From Escallonia rubra (lineage: Eukaryota > Streptophyta > Magnoliopsida > Escalloniales > Escalloniaceae): DNA of 64,000 bases. The stretch lies in the NCBI GenBank assembly GCA_033065855.1, contig JAVXUO010001984.1, positions 21,001 to 85,000 on the forward strand. The letters run 5' to 3'. Position numbers and translations under genes: made by a program. Of the stretch, positions 1-10,960 are shown piece by piece (position 1 is the first letter of the stretch; the number at the start of each line of letters is the position of its first letter). The notes under the pieces were generated by a model. It was not told where the DNA came from. It saw nothing but the letters and a program-made list of their open reading frames with translations, and did no database searches.

Positions 1-195
1 TTTAATTAGGATCTGTTTTAATTACTTCTATTGTATTCCTTTACAGGTTTCCTATGTGCTGATCCCTCGCATCAGTAAGTTGACCATCTTTTAGGAAATA
101 AATCAAATGAATATCAAAAACCACAATGATAGATTTTGGCGGAAAATGATATCGTTAATTACAAACAAGGTTTGTAATTAACGATAAATTTGATC
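1..195 (+). pseudogene. LRK10L pseudogene A, 5' fragment (intron and small exon)
   Basis: This is the part of receptor-kinase pseudogene A upstream of the copia insertion. It aligns by eye with 47034-47240 in pseudogene E. A pyrimidine stretch and AG at 45-46 precede a small exon (47-74), which ends before a GTAAGT donor. In E the equivalent exon is 47080-47112, 33 nt against 28 here, so a small deletion has shifted the frame. The extracellular GUB_WAK exon would lie to the left of the window. The fragment ends at the TGATC target site used by the copia element. The gene continues at 7504. Confidence 0.7.
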
Positions 196-603
196 TGTTA
201 ATAAATTGGGTCAATGGACCCATTATCCGCCCACTAACAGATAATGTGTATTTGTTAGTCTGGATAATTACAGTTAATTAGAAGATATTTATTTCCTAAG
301 TGTTTGAGGTAAAGTCAGTCTCTAATTGTATCTCTATATAAAGGCTAGAGATATCCCAATAAGTCAGAAGTCATAGCAATAATCCCTCTCTATATAGCAC
401 TCTCTCTAGAGCAATCACCAAGCTGGATTTGGTTCGTGGACGAAGAATTCGACTCTAGTAGCCGTTTTCGTACCTGCGAAAAAGATCAAGCGTGTTGGAG
501 GCTCGTAACAACAAGGATCCTACGTCGGAATTTTCGGAGACTTCGTACGGTATGTTTCCGAACCCATTACGTTATGTGGTAAGCACATTAAATCGTTTCA
601 ACA
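196..603 (+). repeat. 5' LTR of copia element
   Basis: The 408-bp repeat starts TGTTAATAAATTGGG and ends CATTTCAACA-like (TTTCAACA). It matches 7094-7503. It contains a TATA-like TCTATATAAAGGC at about 331-343, which is the likely promoter of the element. Confidence 0.93.
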
Positions 604-604
604 T

Positions 605-616
605 TGGTATCAGAGC
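605..616 (+). other. Primer-binding site (initiator-Met tRNA)
   Basis: TGGTATCAGAGC lies two bases after the 5' LTR. This is the standard plant copia primer site, complementary to the 3' end of initiator-Met tRNA. Confidence 0.9.
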
Positions 617-2436
617 ATGATTACTTGTTGATTCGCCTTTAACATGCTAGAATAAGTAACGTGCATGTTGCGATTTTTTCCGGATACATGAACGAGACCC
701 ATTACAAAAATTCAAAATTTATTGAGCATGTTTTCTGAAAAATAATTATATGTTTTTGTTCTCCTATGGTTGAGAATGAACTTCATAAAATTTCGTGATT
801 ATTGGATGCATGATTTGTGAAAAATCACGATTTTAATTTTCATGAAAACTGTGTTTTTTTCGATTTTTGGGACTCAAATTCGGAGCATGATATTTAGTTT
901 TTATCATGATCGGTTGGTAGATAATTAATCTATGTCGCATAAGCTTTCCAACGATATATCGTACGCATTATTTGGCTTAAAAACGAGAGAGATATGGCCT
1001 TCGAAAGTTGGCATCGCGACATGGCGGCGCTGGAAAAATTAGGTTTTTCCTACGAAGAAGATGAACAGTATTTCACGCGAATCACGCGCTCAAGCCGAGC
1101 CGCAGACGCGCGACACGCGCCAAGCCGAGCCGTACACGTGGGCCACGCGCCAGCCAGCCGAGGGTGCTGCACTCACGCGCGCCACGCGCGAAGGACCACG
1201 CGCCGCACGCGTGCACAAGCGCCAGCAAGGCAGCGGACACGCGTCCACGCGCGCGTGCTTCACACGCCCTGCCAGAGTCCCCTGGATGCTGCCCCACTCG
1301 CACGGTGGCGCGTGGAGGCGCGTGAGGGATATGTTTTGGTCGGTGTTTGTCACCGCCGGCGAGTGAAGCTCCAGATTGGCCCAGAAAGTTTTTTTCTATG
1401 GTATTAAAGTTACCTTTGTACCCTTTATATGTATTCTGTTTAATTTTTAAACGATTTTTTCTAAAGAAATTAGTCTTAGAAATTTTTGTTTTGATGCAAA
1501 CATAATTTTTCTTTAAATCCAGAGGGTATATTAGAGTCAAATTGACTGTTTGTCATATTTTAAGAATTTATCTCTCGATTTTGGGTCATTTGTGAGTATT
1601 TTTGTGGTACTTTTATGGTTCCCAAAAATACGAATAATGCGTAAATATTATTTTTTGCACTTCGTGAGTAGCAATAAATATTTTTGGAGAGTTATATGAC
1701 ATAGATAAATTATGTCTAATTTGTTACATGCTTGCCTTGATTTGTGTTATGGTTTAAATATGGCTTTTTAAACCAATTTTTTCAAGGCCTAGTCACCCGT
1801 TTTCCTTGGAAGGAGAATGTGGCATATTCATCCATTTTATTACCCTTTAACTTGTTATTTGAGCATGCTAGTTTTAGGTTAAATGGATGGATATTAGATT
1901 GGCATTCTAAAGAAACTTATGTTTAATGTGTTTACTCTTGTTTTAAGAAAATTCTTTTGAGAATAATGTGTTGTGCGGCATCTCCATTTGTTTTATTGGA
2001 GTAGTTTGTAATAGGATTTTCAAAGATGTTGTATTCTATTATTTCCCTGTATATTTCAAGAAAGCCTTGTACGGGGATGTAATTTCGCACGCACATTATT
2101 CAAGCCAGAATTTTCTTAGCATAAGTTATTAGAATGCCAATAGGGTTCAATGGAGTCCTTGCACACTTTGTTGTATGGTGCAATTTTTATATTGTTCTAA
2201 ATTATCATGTGGATGATTTATTACATTGTGGCTTATATGATGATGAAATTTATTGCGAAAAATTACTTGAAAAATATTTTTCCCAACTCACATACATGGG
2301 AGATGATTACGAGCTTAGCAGATTTTCGATTTCATGATGTGAGGAAGGATTATGTTTTTCATTTGAATTTTTTGAAATAAATAGAAGGATGTATAATTAA
2401 TGTCTTTTCCTTGCACAATCTAATGTAGTGAATATA
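617..2436 (+). other. Long untranslated leader of copia element, with CpG-dense block
   Basis: About 1.8 kb lies between the primer site and gag. No recognisable protein is present. Residues 1075-1335 are strikingly GC- and CpG-rich, built from repeated CACGCGC/ACGCGC words, while both sides are AT-rich. The open frames there (for example 994-1407) are Arg/Ala/His-rich on both strands and look like composition artefacts. Confidence 0.7.
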
Positions 2437-3200
2437 ATGGCCACCAAGAATGTCATAGCTGATCTCGTTAAGGGTGAGAAACTTAACGGAGATAATTATG
2501 ACGTTTGGCACAAAAAGATGAAATTCATGCTGAACGAACAAGAGCTCGAGGAGCACTTGACCAAGGAGATGGTCGTGCCAACTGAGGCGCAACCCCTAAG
2601 AGACCACACTGCCTACCAGAAGTGGAATTAGAAAGATCGTAGTGCGCGCTACACCTTGTTGAGCAGCTTGCAAAATGATCTAATTGGGCAGTATGATGAA
2701 CTTCCAACTTGCAAAGCTTTATGGGAGCAGCTCAAGTTCTCTTTTGGTGGAACCTCAACTACGCGGCTTCGTAGCCTAGTGATCAAGTTTGAGGAGTACA
2801 CAAAAGACCCTAAGCATACCATGAGTGAGCATCTAAGGGTGATGTCCAATATGATTGGTAAGCTGAGGGATGCTGGACATGCGCTCACAGATGAGCAGCA
2901 AGTCAGAGCTGTCATAAGGTCCTTTCCTGCCTCATGGGCCAATATGAAACAGATATTGACCCACAGTGAAAACATCAAGAACTTTTCTAATGTTTCACAG
3001 CATGTCATCCTTGAAGCCGAAACTCGAGACGCTGACAAGACCCTAACTTATGTCGCCCAAGAGGGACCGCGCAATGCAAATGGCAAGCGCCGAAGACAAA
3101 GTAAGAAAGGTGAGGCTAGCACTTCTGCACCAAAGGAAGGGAAAATAAAGAAACGCAAGGGGGTTCACGCAATGCAAATGGCAAGCGCTGAGGTTTTTCC
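2437..3200 (+). pseudogene. copia gag (capsid) remnant
   Basis: The frame opens at ATG 2437 and reads a copia gag N-terminus (LVKGEKLNGDNYDVWHKKM), followed by the UBN2/retrotransposon capsid core. An in-frame TAG at 2629-2631 interrupts it, and the same frame resumes at once with KDRSARYTLLSS. It continues through SEHLRVMSNMIGKLRDAGH and VIRSFPASW to about 3160. A direct repeat (GCAATGCAAATGGCAAGCGC at about 3073 and 3171) sits where the CCHC zinc knuckle and protease should be. These are missing, which suggests deletion between short repeats. The product would be a truncated, non-functional capsid. Confidence 0.88.
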
Positions 3201-3339
3201 TTTATTTTTAGGGGTAATAAGTTGGACATCTTTTTGGATTATGTTTTGTTCGGACATGGTTTTCGCATGGATAATCTTTTTTCAATTGGATTTAATTTAT
3301 TCTCAGTCCTCTTATTCTTATGTTGTGAATGATGATATT

Positions 3340-4331
3340 ATGAATGATTCTACCACCTGGCATGCGAGGCTGGGCCACATAGGCCAAGATATAATGACTC
3401 GTTTGGCTAGATAAGGCTTTTTGGGCCCACTCGCAAGAGTCAATCTATGAACATGTGAGGCTTGTTTGGCTGGTAAAGCATGCATGAAGCCTTTTGGAAA
3501 GGCTGTGAGAGCAACTCAACCACTTGAGCTAGTTCACTCTGACATATGTGGACCTATAAGTGTAAAGGCACGCCATGGCGCCTCTTATTTCCTTACACTA
3601 ATAGACGATTATACGCGATATGGTTATGTGTATCTGATATCTCACCGCTATGAAGCTTTGGACTGTTTCAAACGCTTTGTAGCAGAGGTTGAGAATCAGA
3701 AAGAGAAGAATTTAAAAACTCTTCGCATTGACCGGGGACACGAATATTTGTTAGATCACTTCAAGAAGTTCTGTGAGGAAAAGGGGATACGCAGACAACT
3801 TACTATTCCTAATACTCCACAACAAAATAGTGTTGCGGAAAGAAGGAATAGAACATTGTTAGACATGGTTAGGTCTATGATGGCGCAAGCAAACCTTTCA
3901 ATATCTTTTTGGGGGATGCCTTTTTTACTGCAGCCTATATACTTAATCGTGTGCCTTCACAGTCAGTTAAATCAACCCCTTATGAGCTTTGGAATGGCCA
4001 AAAGCCAAATTTGGATAACTTGCACCCATGGGGCTCAACAGGTTATGTTCACAGCATTTCTCATAAGTATGAGAAACTAGGGCCTAGAGCAAAGAAGAGT
4101 ATCTTTCTAAGGTATTCTGAAAACTCTAAAGGCTATGTGATGTATGGTGAACATCCAAATGTTGGAAGGATTGAAATAGAGTCTCGCGATGTTGATTTCA
4201 TTAAGAGTGATTTTCCTAGCATTAGAGACGCGAGTAAGAATCTTGACCTCTATGAGTTAGAGGAGGTTGAACCCTCATTTACCATCTCCAAGCGAAGGTG
4301 GGAAATTAGTTCCTCGTCCTGTTGTCGCTGA
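3340..4331 (+). pseudogene. copia integrase remnant
   Basis: Pre-integrase HHCC residues are visible (WHARLGHIGQD, then CEACLAGK), with two stops between them at about 3412 and 3448. The catalytic core follows: HSDICGPI (first Asp), LIDDYTRYGY, RIDRGHEYL and the Glu in AERRNRTLLDM. A frameshift at about 3912-3916 moves the reading to frame 3, where the C-terminal part continues (AAYILNRVPSQ, STPYELWNG) to 4331. The usual copia DRGGEY is DRGHEY here. The gene is clearly inactive. Confidence 0.88.
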
Positions 4332-4518
4332 AGATAGTGTAAGTGACCTTCAAACTAGTGGGAGTATCCCAGACAGTGGGAGCACACCATAAGGACCATT
4401 AGGTCAACAAGATTCTCAACTGCGTAGAGGTGCACGAGGAAGAGTTCCACGTCGTCGTTTTGAGATTGACGGAGAAATTCTTATATGCACTCCAAATGAT
4501 GAAGACGAGCCTACTTCT

Positions 4519-6022
4519 GTGGAAGAAGCCTTATCTTCGTCTGCTAGTAATGAATGGATGGCTGCAATGAAGGATGAGTTGAGCTCAATGGAAAAGAATC
4601 AGGTATGGGAGTTGATTGACCTTCCGCTAGGGCGCAAGACTATTGGAAACAAGTGGGTTTTAAAAGTCAAGCGCAAGGCAGATGGGTCAATTGACAAGTA
4701 TAAGGCACGTCTTGTGGCGAAAGGCTATACCCAACTGCGGGGTGTGGACTATGAAGACACTTTCTCCCCAATGGTGAGATTTGCTTCAATTCGCCTGATC
4801 CTAGCTATTGTCGCCCAGCAGGATTTAGAACTTTTTCATATGGATGTTAAGACTGCGTTTCTCAATTGAGAACTAGACGAAGAGATTTATATGGCTCAAC
4901 CCGAGGGTTTTGAAGTCAAAGGACATGAGCGCAAAGTTTGCCGTCTCAAACGTTCTATATATGGTCTCAAACAATCGTCTAGGCAGTGGTACTTTAGGTT
5001 TCATCATGCCATTACCTCTATAGGTTTTGAAATGATTGAACAAGACCATTGCATTTACGTAAAACGATCCAAGAAAAATATTCTAATCCTTTCTTTGTAT
5101 GTGGATGACATTCTTATAGCTGGGAATGACATGAGTTCTATTGTCGCCACTAAGCAGTGGCTATCCTCAACTTTTGAGATGAAGGACATGGGAGAAGCTA
5201 ATTATGTGCTCGGGGTTAAAATCGTACGTGATCGTTCAAAGAGACTTCTCGGTTTGTCTCAAGAGACATACATCAAGAAAGTCATTGAACGATTTCGTAT
5301 GCATAACTCAAAACCCATAGACACTCCAATGGACAAGGCGTGTACTTTAACAACAGACCAATGCCCAAAGAATGATGAGGAAAAGAATCGGATGTCCAAG
5401 GTGCCTTACGCGGCTGCAGTAGGAAGTCTGATGTACGCTATGCTGTGTACGCGTCCAGACATCTGCTATGCCGTTGGACTGGTGAGTCGTTATCAGAGTA
5501 ATCCTGGACCCGCTCATTGGGATACGGTGAAGAGGATCCTTCGATACCTGCGTGGAACCGCTTATCTCGTCTTGTGTTATCATGGTGGAGACTTGAGACT
5601 GAGAGGATTGGGGCGCTGATAGAGATAAGCGTATATCCACTTCAGGTGGAAATATCTCTTGGTGCAGCAAGAAAAAGTCTTGCATCGCCCTATCCACGAT
5701 GGAGTCGGAGTATGTTGCTTGTTCAGCAGCAGTCCAAGAAACTGTTTGGTTGAGGTCATTTTTACAGGCTCTAGGGGTTATAGCTCATCTAAATGAGGCT
5801 GTCGCTGTTCACTGTGAAAATACAGCTGCCCTAGATTTTGTAAAGGACCCCAAATATCATGCATAGGCTTTCTTTATCACTTCATTAGAACTTTAGTTGC
5901 GCAAGGAGAGGTGTCCATGAAGCATATACCTACTGGCAGAATGGTGGCTGATCCTTTGACCAAGCCCATTGCTAGAGCTACTTTCCTTTCTCACATTAGG
6001 AGTATGGGACTCCGTAGGTTTT
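4519..6022 (+). pseudogene. copia reverse transcriptase and RNase H remnant
   Basis: RT begins at MEEALSSSASNEW and shows KARLVAKGYTQ, HMDVKTAFLN, then a TGA at 4867-4869 in place of the Gly codon of the FLNGELDEEIYM-type motif. It resumes at 4870 with YGLKQSSRQW and the catalytic YVDDILIAGND (about 5098-5130), then KPIDTPMD and TRPDICYAVG. RNase H is frameshifted after about 5600, but its conserved segments remain in other frames up to LRSMGLRRF just before 6022. The copia gene order (integrase before RT) is clear. Confidence 0.9.
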
Positions 6023-7093
6023 GATATGTTTATGGCATTTTATGTACTTGACATTTATTATATTAAATTTTCGTTTCTTGATTTGAGTTTATTTTGGAAT
6101 GAATGGATAACCTTTGTGATTACATATGCATCCTTATTAAGAGTGTCATCAGGCTCGAATTGACCCACTCACACGGGTAATTCACCTTGGGGCTAAGATA
6201 GCGAGCAAGATGAGACATAATCGTCTTAGGCGCCAAGTGGGTGAATAAGATGATACAGTTTGTAATGCAAACATGTCGCCTTAGTTGGAGCTAAGATGAG
6301 ACCTAAAAATGAGTATCTCCACAACTCTATGTAGCCTGTTTATAGCCTAATGTAAGATTTCAGGCAGGCACTATGAGAGTGACTGGTCTGAACAAATCAG
6401 GTTAGGCGCTTGTACAGCGACTAGACTCAGATTCGTATGGCGTATTTTATACATTTATGTGCACGCCCTTGCGGGTTACGCCATAGCATGCAAATCATAC
6501 TGCATGTGCTAAATGCAGACCGACAGTGGGAGTGCTGAATGAATCCCTGCTTCGTCACTGTGTGAGCCATTTGGATCGAAATACTTTTGATCCTATGTAG
6601 TACCCTTCTCACCTTAGACTATGTCATGAAGATGATACTCAATGTCGCTACTTTAGCATGTACCCTTGGATCATGGATGATGCGGTCTCGCGGGGCATGT
6701 CTAGGAAAGCGGTTGGGTCTAATTGGAATGACATGAGGGCTTTGGGAAGAAAGTTCAATATTACACCATGTTGTGTGATTCATAGCCCGGGCGACTTTGT
6801 CGATTTTCGTTTCGATATGAGTCATGAATACATAACATATGAGAGGTTTAACACTGCTCATTATGAGGGATTTGAGAGTGTTTAATCTGGTGTAGTTGAA
6901 CTATCTGGGGTACATACGAGATAATTTTGAAGTGTTGTATTGTGTTAGTTGGTGATAACTTAATACAATACTCCTCAACTGGACATCCTTTCTCGTAGGT
7001 CGCACGTTCCATTTCCTGTATGAGGAGATTAGTGGACGAGAGATAAAGAGGGACTGTACGATTTATTTGCCCTGTGTGTGGGCGAGTGGGAGC
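6023..7093 (+). other. 3' non-coding region of copia element, with polypurine tract
   Basis: About 1.07 kb lies between the end of pol and the 3' LTR. No supported gene is present. The frames at 6658-6885 and on the minus strand match nothing recognised. It ends with GGCGAGTGGGAGC (7081-7093), the likely polypurine tract directly before the LTR. Confidence 0.7.
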
Positions 7094-7503
7094 TGTTAAT
7101 AAATTGGGTCAATGGACCCATTATCCGCCCACTAACAGATAATGTGTATTTGTTAGTCTGGATAATTACAGTTAATTAGAAGATCTTTATCTCCTAAGTG
7201 TTTGAGGTAAAGTCAGTCTCTAATTGTATCTCTATATAAAGGCTAGAGATATCCCAATAAGTAAGAAGTGATAGCAATAATTTCTCTCTCTATAGCACTC
7301 TCTCTAGAGCAATCACCAAGCTCTAGGATTTGGTTCGTGGACGAAGAACCGACTCTAGTAGCCATTTTCGTACCTGCGAAAAAGATCAAGTGTGTTGGAG
7401 GCTCGTAACAACAAGGATCCTACGACGGAATTTTTGGAGATTTCGTACGGTATGTTTCCGAACCCATTACGTTATGTGGTAAGCGCATTAAATCATTTCA
7501 ACA
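7094..7503 (+). repeat. 3' LTR of copia element
   Basis: The 410-bp repeat matches 196-603 with about 16 substitutions and small indels (for example a 3-bp insertion at about 7326). It ends in CA, directly followed by the TGATC duplication. Confidence 0.93.
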
Positions 7504-8697
7504 TGATCATTCATCGTACTTTTGGCGGAAAATGAATATCCCATAAATTTGATCATTCATCGTACTTTTCTCACACAGCACTATACATTGGACCAAGAAT
7601 TTTATTTGGGATTCCATGCACACTTGTGTATTTAATCTACAAATTTCGGAGAAGGCATTTGTCTGTGTTTGACATGATTGAAGGTTACTTACAAAGTTCA
7701 AGTGACCCCTCAAGCCTATTAGGTACTCTTACTCTGAAATTAGAGAGATGACCAAAGGTTTCAAGGACAAATTGCGTGGAGGAGGTTGTAGTTCAGTCTG
7801 CAACGGAAAGCTCCGTGGTAATCGTCTTGTAGCCGTAAAGTTATTAGCCATGCCAAAAGCTAATGGACAAGAATTGATCAATGACGTGGCAACAATTGGA
7901 TGAATTCATCATGTCAATGTGGTACATTTAAATTGGGCTTTGTGCAGAGAGATCCAAGTGCGCTCTCGTATACGAGTACATGCCAAACGGGTCCGTGGAG
8001 AAGTACATTATTTCTCGAGAGGCCATATCTCATTAAGCTGGGAGAGAAAGTCTGAAATCGTACTTGGAGTAGCTCGAGGCATTGAGTACTTGCACCGAGG
8101 CTGTGACATTCAAAATCTACACTTCGGTATAAAGCCACACAACATTCTTCTGAAGTGAACTTCATTCCTAAAGTTTCAGACTTTGGACTTGCAAAGTTGC
8201 ACCCAACTGATAGCAGTATTGTGACCTTCACTGCAGCTCGAGGAACAATTGAATATGTAGCTCCAGAGTCGATTAACAGAAGCATTGGAGGTGTGTCATA
8301 GTACTTATAGCTTTGGAAAGCTGCTGATGGAAATGCCAGCACAAAAAAGGACTTGATTGCAACTGAGGACTGTAGCCAGTACTTTCCTTATTGGGTCAAT
8401 GATCGTTTCAAGAAAGGTAAGGACGTTGAAATGGGAGATAGCACGGATGATGAAAAGATCACAAGGAAAATGACCTTAGTTGCGCAATGGTGCATACAGA
8501 TGAATCCAGTGGAGCGTCCTTCAATGACCAAAGTACGGGAAACGCTAGAAGGTGAAGTCGAACTCCTGCAGTTGCCCCCGGAGCCTCTTCAGTTGCCTCA
8601 AGGTACATCCATTCTTCATGAGCAAGCATCCAGCAGAGACTCATCGGAGTCGGTAGCATTGTTGTGCACTAACTCTTTTAAGTTAGCAACCTTTTAA
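7504..8697 (+). pseudogene. LRK10L receptor kinase pseudogene A, membrane-kinase exon
   Basis: This continues the gene cut at 195. An 18-bp repeat (GATCATTCATCGTACTTT, 7505 and 7550) sits at its start. A transmembrane stretch (about RILFGIPCTLVYLIYK, 7597-7645) and the juxtamembrane [17 protein letters not shown] follow. The kinase is then broken. A frameshift lies after 7697, the glycine loop is altered, and a TGA at 7901-7903 replaces the Arg codon before IHHVNVV, with another frameshift after it. The catalytic Asp of HFDIKPHN is Gly (GGT at 8126-8128), and a stop follows at about 8156. The last part (8353-8697) is open and encodes the C-lobe (TLVAQWCIQMNPVERPSMTKV). The TGA and its following frameshift are shared with pseudogene E. 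Confidence 0.85.
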
Positions 8698-9990
8698 ATT
8701 GCTGTAGATTGATATGTCAACATAAACAAACTTGGATCGTTGTTGATCTAGCTCTGTCATACTATAAGTCTATTTTCTAGTGCAGTGTCCCACTGTCTTT
8801 GCATCAGCTAAATGTTCAGTATGGTAGTAGAAGTTTGAAATAACTAATTTCAGCCTAAATTGAGTGTAGAAATTTTGAACGCACTTCCTTACGAGAAATT
8901 AAACTTTCTTCAAAGTTGGATGCAAAAGCAATTTGAGATGCACCAATGAGTCTTGTATGGACATCATTAGTTCTTGCCTAACCTACGGTTATGTCTACAT
9001 ACCCTGTCACTAAGGGGTTTCCAGGCTGGTGCCCCATAAGGACTATATTTTTGGTGCATCATGTGTGGTCTCGAAATATTCTTATTTTCAATATTTTGGG
9101 TGGCAAGCAATAATGGCTATGGTAAATGTCCCCTAAGGCTAAGAGGTTGAAGACCCCATTGACAGTGTAAGGGGACATTTACTGTCACAAGAGTACGTAG
9201 TTATGGTTTTGAAGAGCCCCTATTGGGCGTGTGAGGATTCAAAGTCGATCTAGTAGGATTCGACTCTCTAATATAAAGTTTTGGTAGCAACCACCAACGT
9301 GTTACTCTGAATCCTTTTCATGAATTTTCTGATGTGAGTTGATTGACTTGTTTACAGCTATGAATTCAGTGATCTTGAGTCATCAGAGGTAAGTGTTCGA
9401 CAAAATGCCTTCTGAACTCAGTTATTCAAAACTTTAAAAATAAGAAAAAAGAAAAGCCATCGACTTCTTGTAATACATTTGGGAGTGTGAAATTATATGC
9501 AACAGATGGTAGTTATCCTCCATTACTGTAACAGGAAACATTAAGATATTTCATGGAAAGCTGACCGTCTACATAAAAAATCATCGCATTATGGTGCAAT
9601 CTAAACTAATGCCTCGCAGGCCTTTTCTAGGAGTAACAAAGATCCTAATATCGGCTTGGATGCAGGTGACAGACCAATCATGATTGCTTTATCTAAGCTC
9701 CATCATGGTTCTATTCTCTAAATGTTTGGAAGTGGCTTTTACTATTCCTATTCAACATAAAAGATCAAATCTTATTTAAAGATATACTCCGTATTAGTTT
9801 CAAGAAACCATCATAATTTAGGAGATTCCTCAAGGGGCAAAGGTTGCATAGTCTTCAGGTCATACGAGTCCTGTTTTAAGTAGTGCTACTATGAATATAT
9901 TGCAGTAACAAAGTACAATGATTTTGAACACATCTGAAGTACTGAAACCATTTACAGGGATCTAGACATCATTATAAATCTTCGGGAGTA
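8698..9990 (+). other. 3' flank of pseudogene A, duplicated at the E locus
   Basis: No gene is seen. The stretch aligns with 48345-48681, 56395-57368 and 59235-59305, the flank of pseudogene E, minus the MULE and solo LTR inserted there. Positions 9050-9062 are the empty site of that MULE, and 9909-9913 (CAAAG) is the empty site of the solo LTR. Confidence 0.75.
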
Positions 9991-10960
9991 AATGATATTC
10001 CTTGGAGGTGGCCAATGGTTCAAAGACACTAATTATTGACAAAATACTGGTTCTTTTATGAATTGCTGCCTATCTTTGCATTGGCAAACTTAGCTCGGAG
10101 ATGACTGCCAAATCTTGTTGAAGAGCTCAGCCACGTGTGCTTGCATTCAGTGGCGGAATCCGGATTTCATTCCAGAAGGTACAAAAAATATATCGTAATC
10201 ACTAATTTTTTTATAAGTAAAATAATACACATAAATTGAGTGCAATTTCCGATAATACACAAAAAAAACATACTCAAAAGGATCCAAAATGTTTATTAAG
10301 TTTCATGAGAGTCACTAAAGACTCTTCGCGGTATAAAAAAAGCGAATACAAAAAAACCATTTAAGTGTTTACAAACGAAAGCACTAAATATGTCAATATA
10401 TATCTCAAGTTCTCAGCACAACATCAGATACCTAACAATTAACAAACTTACAAACAACGAAGCATCAATTTGAAAGCCGTAATTAGAACTTGCCGGTTAA
10501 TAGTCCTCATGCTCTTTTATGATAACCCCTAATTTTAAAATCCTAATTAAAACCCGAAACTTTAACCGTAAAAGAGGAGGCTGAAAAAACTACTTATTTT
10601 CCAAGAATTGGAACCCAACATCAAATTTCTAATTTGAGATGAAAACACATAATGCCAATAACGAAACAGCTCCCAAGAAATGAAATCCAACACAAGAGAG
10701 TACATTTTAAAGTCCCGATTTTAGAACTAAATAACCAAACAAGCTCAAGATCCAGCATGAATATCTTGAATAAATCAACAAGAAACATAGATTTACGCAA
10801 TTAGGAATTATGAATTGCTTATGCAACAAATCAGGAATTTAGGAAAGCAATTAAGAAAGCTAATAATGCGTACCTCAAAGTCAAAAGGCAAAGGACTCGT
10901 TATAGATTTAAGCCGTTAAATCAAAATCAGCTGTCACAAGAGATAATTAACTGCAAGCAC
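9991..10960. other. Intergenic sequence, no gene seen
   Basis: AT-rich, with only short open frames. Near 10149 a GTGGCGGAATCCGG motif, typical of degenerate plant repeats, starts a tract (to about 10900) with no coding signal. I could not classify it. Confidence 0.4.

Larger units (their letters stand above)
196..7503 (+). mobile_element. Full-length Ty1/copia LTR retrotransposon, degenerate
   Basis: The element has two LTRs (196-603 and 7094-7503) with TG...CA ends. It is flanked by a perfect 5-bp target-site duplication, TGATC (191-195 and 7504-7508). The uninterrupted sequence is seen in paralogue E near 47229 (AAATTGATCATTC). After the 5' LTR comes an initiator-Met tRNA primer site, then a long leader, gag, integrase, reverse transcriptase and RNase H in copia order, and a purine tract before the 3' LTR. 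The coding region is broken by in-frame stops and frameshifts, and the zinc knuckle and protease are missing. The LTRs differ at roughly 16 positions plus two small indels (about 4% by eye), so the insertion is of moderate age. It could only have moved with proteins supplied by another copy, unless it decayed after insertion. Confidence 0.93.

Noticed and set aside
994-1540. Overlapping open frames on both strands (137, 101, 152 and 87 codons)
   Set aside because: They lie in the CpG-rich block of the copia leader, are Arg/Ala/His-rich by composition and match no protein family.
8353-8697. Possible independent 114-aa gene
   Set aside because: It is the C-lobe end of kinase pseudogene A, open only because the disabling lesions lie upstream.
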